DNA of 43,986 nucleotides from Niveispirillum sp. SYP-B3756 (GTDB lineage Bacteria > Pseudomonadota > Alphaproteobacteria > Azospirillales > Azospirillaceae). Both the position numbers and the translations under genes were made by a program. Under the pieces are notes generated by a model. The model searched no databases, was not told the origin of the DNA, and was given only the letters and a program-made list of their open reading frames with translations. The stretch spans positions 1 to 43,986 of the forward strand of contig NZ_WIDQ01000024.1 in NCBI RefSeq assembly GCF_009495745.1, written 5' to 3'. Below, in pieces: positions 24,518 through 31,249 of this stretch (the first letter of the stretch is position 1; each line of letters opens with the position of its first letter).

Positions 24518-25657
24518 ATGAGCACCCTGCCTAAGATCGATTTCATCTACCTTTCCGAGCCGGACATGATCCGGGCCGGCGTGACCGATATGGCGGCCTG
24601 CGTCGACACGATGGAGGAGATGTTCCGCCTGCTGCACGCCGGTGATTACCGCATGGCCGGGCCGGATAGCAATTCCCACGGCGCCATCGTGATCTTCCCG
24701 GAAGAATCACCCTTTCCTAATATGCCCAAGCCGACGGCTGACCGGCGCTTCATGGCTATGCCGGCCTATCTGGGCGGGAATTTCCATACGGCGGGCATGA
24801 AATGGTACGGCTCCAACATTGAAAACCGGGGCAAGGGCCTGCCGCGGTCCATCCTGATGTTCATCTTGAATGATGCCGATACGGGGGCACCGCTGGCGTT
24901 GATGTCGGCCAACCTTTTGTCGGCCTATCGCACCGGGGCGGTGCCGGGGGTGGGCGCGCGGCATCTGGCGCGCAAGGACAGCCGGGTTGTCGGCATTCTG
25001 GGGCCGGGCGTGATGGCCCGCACCTCGCTGGCCGCCTTCATGGCCGTCTGCCCTGCCATTGACACGGTGAAGCTGAAGGGCCGGGGGCAGCAGAATGTCG
25101 ATGCCTTCCGCGCCTGGATGGCCCAGACCTATCCGCAGATCACCAACGTGCAGGTGGTGGAAACGGATGAACAGGTTGTGCGCGATTGCGATATTGTCAC
25201 CTTCTGCGCCTCCGTCGCCACGGGTGACCCGTCCATCTATCCGACCGTGAAGCGGGAATGGGTGCGCCCCGGCACCTTCCTGGCCATGCCCGCACCCTGC
25301 AACATTGATGCGGGCATGGAAGCGCCGGAAATCCGCAAGGTGCTGGATTTCACCGGCATTTATGAGACCTATCAGGCCGAACATCCCAAGCCGGTGCACA
25401 AGATCATTCCGGCCGTGGGCGTGCGCTTCTTCGATCTGGTCGATGAAGGCCGGATCGATCGCAACCAGCTGGAAGATCTGGGCCGTATCGCGGCCGGCGA
25501 TGCACCCGGCCGCCGCAATGATGATGAAATCATCATCCTGTCGGTTGGCGGCATGGCGGTTGAAGACGTTGCCTGGGGCACGCAGGTCTATCGCAACGCC
25601 CTGGCCAACAATATCGGCGTGAAGCTGAACCTGTGGGATGTGCCCGCCCTGCGCTGA
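24518..25657 (+). CDS. Ornithine cyclodeaminase/mu-crystallin-family protein, tyramine oxidase subunit B type
   Basis: 379 residues from ATG 24518. The OCD/mu-crystallin fold is supported by GMKWYGSNIENRGKGLPRS, SANLLSAYRTGAVPGVGARHL and the NAD-binding VVGILGPGVMARTSLAAFM. The conserved Arg and Lys (FHTAGMKW, YRTGA) are kept. Family members act as ornithine cyclodeaminases, ketimine reductases or amino-acid dehydrogenases. I recall that close relatives in amine-catabolic clusters are named tyramine oxidase subunit B. Here the RidA and FAD amine oxidase genes follow directly, which fits. Physical subunit status is inference. Confidence 0.75.
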   Translation: MSTLPKIDFIYLSEPDMIRAGVTDMAACVDTMEEMFRLLHAGDYRMAGPDSNSHGAIVIFPEESPFPNMPKPTADRRFMAMPAYLGGNFHTAGMKWYGSNIENRGKGLPRSILMFILNDADTGAPLALMSANLLSAYRTGAVPGVGARHLARKDSRVVGILGPGVMARTSLAAFMAVCPAIDTVKLKGRGQQNVDAFRAWMAQTYPQITNVQVVETDEQVVRDCDIVTFCASVATGDPSIYPTVKREWVRPGTFLAMPAPCNIDAGMEAPEIRKVLDFTGIYETYQAEHPKPVHKIIPAVGVRFFDLVDEGRIDRNQLEDLGRIAAGDAPGRRNDDEIIILSVGGMAVEDVAWGTQVYRNALANNIGVKLNLWDVPALR

Positions 25658-25724
25658 GGCTGTTGCCGCTCAAGTGCGTGTCCAGAAAGCGATCGTGTTT
25701 CTCCCAAGCGTTCACTAATCACCG

Positions 25725-25754
25725 CCGTCATTCCCGCCTTCGCGGGAATGACGG
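25725..25754. repeat. REP-like palindrome
   Basis: Perfect 13-bp arms CCGTCATTCCCGC / GCGGGAATGACGG with a 4-base loop. This sequence type is a widespread dispersed intergenic palindrome in proteobacteria. It separates the ornithine-cyclodeaminase-like and RidA genes and may act as a partial terminator. Confidence 0.75.
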
Positions 25755-25822
25755 TCAAATGGTGGGGGGATGCGATCCTTTTAGGCTGAGTCTGACAAAT
25801 AATACTGATTCGAGAGAGAAAA

Positions 25823-26245
25823 ATGACCGATATCATCAAGGTAAAGACCGGTAACAAGTTTGAGGAACATGGCAGCTACTCCCGCCTTGTCGCCGTCAAT
25901 GATCTGATTTTCGTCTCCAACACGGCCGGCCGCAATCCCCGCACCAAGGAAATGTCGGCGGACCCGGTGGAGCAGCTGCATCAGGCGCTCAACAATATTG
26001 AAGGGGCATTGGCCTCCGTGGGGGCGGTGCTGGCCGATGTGGTGGCGGCCCGCGTCTTCGTGCAGTTCCCTGACGATGTTGAAACGGTGATGACTGCCTA
26101 TGGTGAGCGGATGCGCGGCATCAACCCCACCTTGACCATGACCTGCCCGCCGCTGGGTGCCCAATATTACAAGGTGGAGATTGAGGTCACCGCCTGGCGC
26201 GGTGCCTCGAAGGCCCAGGTCAAGGAACTGCTGATTTCCCTGTAA
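25823..26245 (+). CDS. RidA-family protein lacking the catalytic arginine (copy 2)
   Basis: 140 residues; GAGAGAG lies upstream of the ATG. RidA fold: RLVAVNDLIFVSNTAGRNP, QLHQALNNIEGALASVGAVLADVVAARVFV, YKVEIEVTAW. The segment equal to PARSCVE of E. coli RidA reads NPTLTMTCPPL, so Arg105 is absent, as in copy 1. It belongs to a Rid subgroup without demonstrated deaminase chemistry. It sits between the ornithine-cyclodeaminase-like and FAD amine-oxidase genes and is probably dedicated to that amine-oxidation reaction. Confidence 0.82.
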   Translation: MTDIIKVKTGNKFEEHGSYSRLVAVNDLIFVSNTAGRNPRTKEMSADPVEQLHQALNNIEGALASVGAVLADVVAARVFVQFPDDVETVMTAYGERMRGINPTLTMTCPPLGAQYYKVEIEVTAWRGASKAQVKELLISL

Positions 26246-26252
26246 GGCGCAC

Positions 26253-26280
26253 GCCCCCCCTTTTTCACGAAAGGGGGGGC
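26253..26280 (+). terminator. Hairpin between RidA and amine-oxidase genes
   Basis: Arms GCCCCCCCTTT / AAAGGGGGGGC (11 bp) with a 6-base loop, directly after the RidA stop. There is no T-run after it, so it is more likely a processing or attenuating hairpin than a full terminator. Confidence 0.5.
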
Positions 26281-26306
26281 GATTTCCGGTTTCAAGAGAC
26301 ACAAGA

Positions 26307-27614
26307 ATGGCACCCGACATGGCGGCACCCGACATCACGCCCGTTGAAACCTCTGCCGGCTTTCCGGCGGCCACCAGCATTGTCATTATCGGCGGCGGCA
26401 TCATCGGGCTGTCCGCCGCCCTGACGCTGGCAGAGCGGGGCATCCCGGTGGTGGTGCTGGAAAAAGGCCGCATTGCGGGGGAGCAATCGTCCCGCAATCT
26501 CGGCTGGGTTCGCAAGATGCTGCGATCGGTGCCGGACCTGCCAATGGCGCAGATGGCCGATCGGCTATGGGCGGAAATGCCCGCGCGGATCGGCCATGAT
26601 TGCGGCTTCCGGCAGGCCGGCATCCTTTATATCGCCCGCACCGATGCCGAAATGACCAAGCATGAGGCGTGGCTGGCCTCTGTCAGCGGGGCGGGGCTGG
26701 ACAGCCGGCTGTTGAGCCCGCGCCAGATTGCGTCCCTGGTTCCCGGCGGGGTGGGCACCTGGGTTGGTGGCATCCATACCCCGTCGGACGGACGGGCGGA
26801 GCCGACGCTGGCGGCCAGCGCTATCGCCAAGGCGGCCCTGGCCAAAGGGGCGGTGATCGTTGAAAATTGCGCTGTGCGCACCCTGTCGCTGAGCGCTGGG
26901 GCCGTCAGCGGTGTGGTGACGGAACGGGGGGAAATCCGCTGCGGGCAGGTCATTCTGGCTGGTGGTGTCTGGTCGCGGCGTTTTCTGGGCAATCTGGGTG
27001 TCAGCCTGCTGACCCTGCCGTTGGTCGCCTCCGTCTTGCGCACGGCACCGATGGAAGGGCCATGCGACATGGCCGTCGGCGCGCCGGATTTCTCCTTCCG
27101 CAAACGCCATGATGGGGGCTACACGATTACCCAGCGGGGAGCATTGTTCGCGCCCTTGACGCTGGATCACCTGCTGATCGGCCCGCGCTATCTGTCCACG
27201 CTGCTGGCGCAATGGCGCAATCTGCGGGTGGCACTGGGCCGGGATTTCCTGGACGATCTGGCGCTGCCCCGCCGCTGGGGCGCCTCTGACCTTTCCCCGT
27301 TTGAACGGGTCCGCACCATGGACCCGCCCGTCAATCAGGGCCTGAATGACGAAGCCATGCGCAATCTGGTGGCAGCCTGGCCAACCTTCAAGCAGGCGCA
27401 GGTGGCCCAGGCCTGGGGCGGGATGATTGATGTGACGCCGGATTCCCTGCCGGTGATCAGTCCGGTGCCAAAGATACCGGGGCTGGTGCTGGCATCGGGC
27501 TTTTCCGGTCACGGCTTTGGTATCGGCCCGGCCGCTGGGCAATTGGCGGCCGATCTGGTGACGGGGGCCCCGCCCTCGCTGGACCCGACGCCCTATCGAC
27601 TGGACAGGTTCTGA
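26307..27614 (+). CDS. FAD-dependent amine oxidoreductase (DAO family)
   Basis: 435 residues. The dinucleotide-binding motif IVIIGGGIIGLSAALTLAERGIPVVVLEKG lies at about residues 25-54, followed by EQSSRNLGWVRKM, typical of D-amino-acid-dehydrogenase or glycine-oxidase-like enzymes. The C-terminus has GGMIDVTPDSLPVISPVPKIPGLVLASGFSGHGFGIGPAAGQ, the FAD-binding end. It should oxidise a primary amine or amino acid to the imine/aldehyde. Given the ornithine-cyclodeaminase-like and RidA genes just upstream and an aldehyde dehydrogenase beside it, an aromatic amine such as tyramine is a reasonable guess. ATG 26319 is an alternative start. Confidence 0.82.
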   Translation: MAPDMAAPDITPVETSAGFPAATSIVIIGGGIIGLSAALTLAERGIPVVVLEKGRIAGEQSSRNLGWVRKMLRSVPDLPMAQMADRLWAEMPARIGHDCGFRQAGILYIARTDAEMTKHEAWLASVSGAGLDSRLLSPRQIASLVPGGVGTWVGGIHTPSDGRAEPTLAASAIAKAALAKGAVIVENCAVRTLSLSAGAVSGVVTERGEIRCGQVILAGGVWSRRFLGNLGVSLLTLPLVASVLRTAPMEGPCDMAVGAPDFSFRKRHDGGYTITQRGALFAPLTLDHLLIGPRYLSTLLAQWRNLRVALGRDFLDDLALPRRWGASDLSPFERVRTMDPPVNQGLNDEAMRNLVAAWPTFKQAQVAQAWGGMIDVTPDSLPVISPVPKIPGLVLASGFSGHGFGIGPAAGQLAADLVTGAPPSLDPTPYRLDRF

Positions 27615-27698
27615 CAGGGTGGGGCGGCCTGTCTTCCGCCCCGATTGCCACCGCCGCCTGTGCCCCTATACGCTGAGTTGGTCCCTTGGAATACCCAC

Positions 27699-27724
27699 GC
27701 CTTCCCCGCTTTCGCGGGGGAGGC
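27699..27724. terminator. Hairpin between convergent genes
   Basis: Arms GCCTTCCCCGC / GCGGGGGAGGC (one wobble) with a TTTC loop, between the convergent amine-oxidase and aldehyde-dehydrogenase genes. The sequence resembles dispersed REP-type palindromes. It could end both transcripts. Confidence 0.5.
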
Positions 27725-27776
27725 ACGGAAGGGGCAAGTAACTAACTTAACATCTATGGCCTGGCGTTGGCGCTGT

Positions 27777-29312
27777 TCAGACCAGCCCGCGCGTCTCCAG
27801 CCGCATACAGACGGCCTTCGGCTCGGTGAAGGATTTCATCGCTTCGCTGCCGAATTCGTGCCCCAGACCGGACAGCTTGTGACCGCCAAAGGGCATGGCC
27901 AGATCCAACACATTATGGGTGTTCAGCCAGACCGTGCCGGCATCAATCCGCTCGGCGAGCAGATGCGCGCGGTCCAGGTCGCGCGTCCAGATGCTGGCGG
28001 CCAGCCCGAAGGGCGTATCATTGGCCATGCGCACGATATCGGACGCATCATCCACCCGCACGGCGCAGACGACGGGGCCGAAAATCTCCTCCTGCATCAC
28101 CGACATCTGGGATGAGACGCCGGCCAGCACGGTGGGCTTGTAGAACCAGCCATCTCCTTCCCCAGGGCAGCCGCCCGCCACGGCACTGGCCCCTTCGGCC
28201 AGCCCGGCTTCCACCATGGCGGCTACCCGGCTGCGGTGGCGGGCGGAAATCAGCGGCCCCATCTGGGTGGCAGGATCGAAGGCAGAGCCCAGTTTCAGGT
28301 TGCGGGCGATCTCACACACCCCTTCCATCACCTTGTCATAGATCGGCGCTTCGATCAGCAGGCGGGAACCGGCGGTGCAAATCTGCCCGCTATTGGCAAA
28401 AATCGCCGCAGCGGCACCGGGGATGGCCCGGTCCAGATCGGCATCGGCCAGAATGATGGCCGGCGACTTGCCGCCCAGTTCCAGCGTGACCCGCTTCATG
28501 GTCTGGGCGGCAGAGGCCAGGATGTTCTGTCCGGTGGTGGTGGAGCCGGTGAAGGCGATCTTGCGCACCAGCGGATGGTTGACCAGTGCCGTGCCGATTT
28601 CCGGCCCGTGGCCGGTGATGATATTCACGGCACCGGCGGGGAACCCGGCTTCCAGGATCAGTTCCCCCAGGCGCAGCGCGGTCAGCGAGGTTTCCAGCGC
28701 CGGCTTCAGCACCACGGTGCAGCCAAAGGCGATGGCCGGCGCGATTTTCTGAATCGCCTGACCGATGGGGAAGTTCCAGGGTGTGATGCCGGCGACAACG
28801 CCGACCGGCCGGCGCTGGGTATAGGCGCGGTAAACTGCGTCCTCAGGCACCAGCGGCGAATGGCTGACATATTCCCCGGTGATTTTCGAGGCCCAGCCGG
28901 CGTAATAGCGCAGCCCATCAATGGTAAATTGCAGGTCGATGGCGCGGGTGACGTTCAACAGCTTGCCGCTGTCCAGCGCTTCCAGCCGCGCCAGTTCCTC
29001 CCGGTTTTCTTCCACCAGCAGGGCCAGCCTTTCCAGCAGGCGGCCGCGATCCAGCGGCCGCATGGTGCGCCATTCCCGGCTTTCAAAACAACGATGTGCT
29101 GCCTGTACTGCGCGGTCGACATCGTCAATGGTGCAAGCGTGAAGCTGGGTGATGACCCGGCCGGTAGACGGGTCGACCGTATCAACCAGCCGGTCAGGCC
29201 GTTGCGGTTCCACCAATTGACCGTCGATCAGCGGCAGGCCGCGGGGCAGCTTCGGCAGGGGATGGGGGGCCGCAGGGCCATCGGGCGCGCGGTTCTGGGC
29301 GGATTGGCTCAT
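27777..29312 (-). CDS. NAD(P)-dependent aldehyde dehydrogenase
   Basis: 511 residues; GGAG lies 8-9 bases before the ATG. Family motifs are complete: TPWNFPIGQAIQKIAPA, the catalytic Glu in TLELGGKSPAI, the catalytic Cys in FANSGQICTAGSRL near residue 312, and EEIFGPVV. It oxidises an aldehyde to the acid. Downstream of an amine oxidase and a permease, the likely substrate is an arylacetaldehyde or aminoaldehyde. It follows the permease gene on the same strand with a 69-base gap, so both are probably transcribed from the promoter region containing motif copy C. Confidence 0.88.
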   Translation of the reverse strand: MSQSAQNRAPDGPAAPHPLPKLPRGLPLIDGQLVEPQRPDRLVDTVDPSTGRVITQLHACTIDDVDRAVQAAHRCFESREWRTMRPLDRGRLLERLALLVEENREELARLEALDSGKLLNVTRAIDLQFTIDGLRYYAGWASKITGEYVSHSPLVPEDAVYRAYTQRRPVGVVAGITPWNFPIGQAIQKIAPAIAFGCTVVLKPALETSLTALRLGELILEAGFPAGAVNIITGHGPEIGTALVNHPLVRKIAFTGSTTTGQNILASAAQTMKRVTLELGGKSPAIILADADLDRAIPGAAAAIFANSGQICTAGSRLLIEAPIYDKVMEGVCEIARNLKLGSAFDPATQMGPLISARHRSRVAAMVEAGLAEGASAVAGGCPGEGDGWFYKPTVLAGVSSQMSVMQEEIFGPVVCAVRVDDASDIVRMANDTPFGLAASIWTRDLDRAHLLAERIDAGTVWLNTHNVLDLAMPFGGHKLSGLGHEFGSEAMKSFTEPKAVCMRLETRGLV

Positions 29313-29381
29313 CTTTCAACTCCACAATGTTCTTAGGGCCGCCCCATCCTGGCCCTGCGGCCCGATCGGCGGGGCGGCTGG

Positions 29382-30875
29382 TTATGCGGTTGCTGTCTTG
29401 GGCGCCTCGCCCAATTCCGTGTCGGCACTGCGGCCTTCTTCGACCTGGGTGGAACCGACCTGGCGATAGGTAGCGGGGCGGAATTTGCGCAAATAGGTGC
29501 CATGGGCGAGGCCGATCAACGCCACCGCCAGGAACAAAAGCGGCAGCCGGTTGACGGCGACCAGATCGGTGCCGGTCAGTGCTGAATAATTATCCAGCGA
29601 CAGATAGGTGGCCACCGCGATCAGCAGACCGCCAATGAGCGGCGCCAGGGTCTTGCCGGCCGAATATTCGTGCCGGCGGGCAAAGTAGACCGGGATGGAA
29701 AGGGACGTCACCGTCAGTAGAATCTCCAGCCCGACCGCCCCCATCGAAGAAAGGCTGGTGGCAAGGTTCAGCAGCGGGTCCAGCCCCGCCAGGGCAAACA
29801 CCCCGACAATGGCCGAAAAGATCACGGTCAGCAGGATGCAGGCCATATAGGGCGAACCATGCAGCGGATGCGCCCGGCCCAGCGGGGCCGGCAACAGCCC
29901 GTCGCGTGACAGGGCATACATATAGCGGGTGATATTGTTGAAAAAGCCCAGGGCCGCCGCAAACAGGCTGGTGACGGTCAGCAGGTTCAGCGCATTGCGC
30001 CCGAATTCCCCCAGATGCTGCGCCGCGATGCCGGAGACCAAGCGGCCGGGATCGGCCGCCGCCACCGCCTGTATCTTCTCTGGCGTGACCGCCAGCACCA
30101 GACACCAGGAGGACAGCACATAGAAGCTGCCCAGCACCAGCACCGCGCCATAGGTGGCGCGGGGAATGGTGACCTTGCGGTTCTTCGCCTCTTCCTGATA
30201 GATCGCCGTCGCCTCAAACCCGATGCAGCCATTGATGGCGTAGATCACGCCGATGCCCAGGCCGGGGGCGAAGATGGTGGAAGGCGTGAAGCTGCTGAAA
30301 TCCAGCCCGGCAAAGCCCCGGTCATAAAGGATCAGCACGTCGATCAGCAGGATCAGCCCCACTTCCAGCAGCAAGGCCACCGTCAGTACCTTGGCTGCCA
30401 TGGTGATCTTGCGATAGCCCAGCCAGGCAATGGCTGCCATGGCGATGGCGGCCCAGATTTCCCAGCGGCTGCTGATGCCGAACATGCTGTGCAGAAAGTC
30501 GGCGGCAAAAAAGGCCATGGCCCCCAGGGTGGAGGTGCCAGCACAGATATAGGCCACCACCGCCGTATAGGCGGCGGCGATCCCCGTCTCCTTGTTCAGG
30601 CTGACGGCGATATAGGCATAAAAGGCGCCGGCATTCTTCACATGCGGCATCATGCGCACATAGCCCACGGCGAACAGCAGCATCACGGCGCAGATGCCCA
30701 GCTGTGTCCCCGGCATTCCGGCCCCGTTCCCGAAGGCAAAGGCCAGCGGGATGATCCCGGCCAGCACGCCCATCGGCGCGGCACAGGCCAGGATCATGAA
30801 AATAATGTCGTTCGTTCCCAGCATTCCGGCCAACAGCCGGTTGGGGGGTTCAGTACCGGAAACGGGATTGCTCAT
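29382..30875 (-). CDS. APC-family amino acid/amine permease
   Basis: 497 residues with at least twelve hydrophobic segments. The N-terminal signature NDIIFMILACAAPMGVLAGIIPLAFAFGNGAGMPG and FEATAIYQEEAKNRKVTIPRATYGAVL are typical of amino acid-polyamine-organocation transporters. It likely imports the amine or amino acid oxidised by the neighbouring enzymes across the inner membrane. It is transcribed together with aldehyde dehydrogenase and divergently from the TonB receptor, so inner- and outer-membrane uptake share one regulatory gap. Confidence 0.85.
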   Translation of the reverse strand: MSNPVSGTEPPNRLLAGMLGTNDIIFMILACAAPMGVLAGIIPLAFAFGNGAGMPGTQLGICAVMLLFAVGYVRMMPHVKNAGAFYAYIAVSLNKETGIAAAYTAVVAYICAGTSTLGAMAFFAADFLHSMFGISSRWEIWAAIAMAAIAWLGYRKITMAAKVLTVALLLEVGLILLIDVLILYDRGFAGLDFSSFTPSTIFAPGLGIGVIYAINGCIGFEATAIYQEEAKNRKVTIPRATYGAVLVLGSFYVLSSWCLVLAVTPEKIQAVAAADPGRLVSGIAAQHLGEFGRNALNLLTVTSLFAAALGFFNNITRYMYALSRDGLLPAPLGRAHPLHGSPYMACILLTVIFSAIVGVFALAGLDPLLNLATSLSSMGAVGLEILLTVTSLSIPVYFARRHEYSAGKTLAPLIGGLLIAVATYLSLDNYSALTGTDLVAVNRLPLLFLAVALIGLAHGTYLRKFRPATYRQVGSTQVEEGRSADTELGEAPKTATA

Positions 30876-31249
30876 GGCGATGGTGCAGTCCTGGATTCAG
30901 GGGTGGTGGCGGCCCGGTTTTAGGGGCGCCCGTCCTGGCGAACGACGGAAAGAAGGGGTCGGTCCCGGCCAGGGTGCCCGTCAAAGGGCAGCATCAGGGC
31001 CGCGACGGAAAACCTTCCCACGAAAAATTGTTATAGGCATAAAATATCTTGCCTCGGCGTCAGATGCAAGTATGTTGGTGGGAACAACAGCGCCGCCACG
31101 GCGCATCGGGTTCGAACAGGCGCACACTGACATCGCGGCTTTTTCCGGGTCGCCACCTTCCTGCCAGTTGGCCGGTGGGGGCGGTATCCGCTGCGTATTG
31201 CCAGGTGGCCACAATATCCACGGACAGGGAAGTCTCATAAGGAGGGGCT
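30876..31249. promoter_or_regulatory. Divergent promoter region of permease and TonB receptor, with motif copy C
   Basis: This 374-base gap contains the motif copy at 31026-31049 (core GTTATAGGCATAAAATATC, plus orientation). It lies about 150 bases from the permease start and 200 from the receptor start, so it could control either or both. A 15-base sequence at 31210-31224, CACAATATCCACGGA, is identical to 6326-6340 just before iorA. AAGGAGGGG at 31239-31247 is the receptor's ribosome-binding site. No small gene is recognised. Confidence 0.6.

Noticed and set aside
25779-25786. TTTTAGGC upstream of the second RidA gene, resembling the left half of the MarR-type motif
   Set aside because: The right half (ATAAAATATC) is absent, so it is below what I would call a site.
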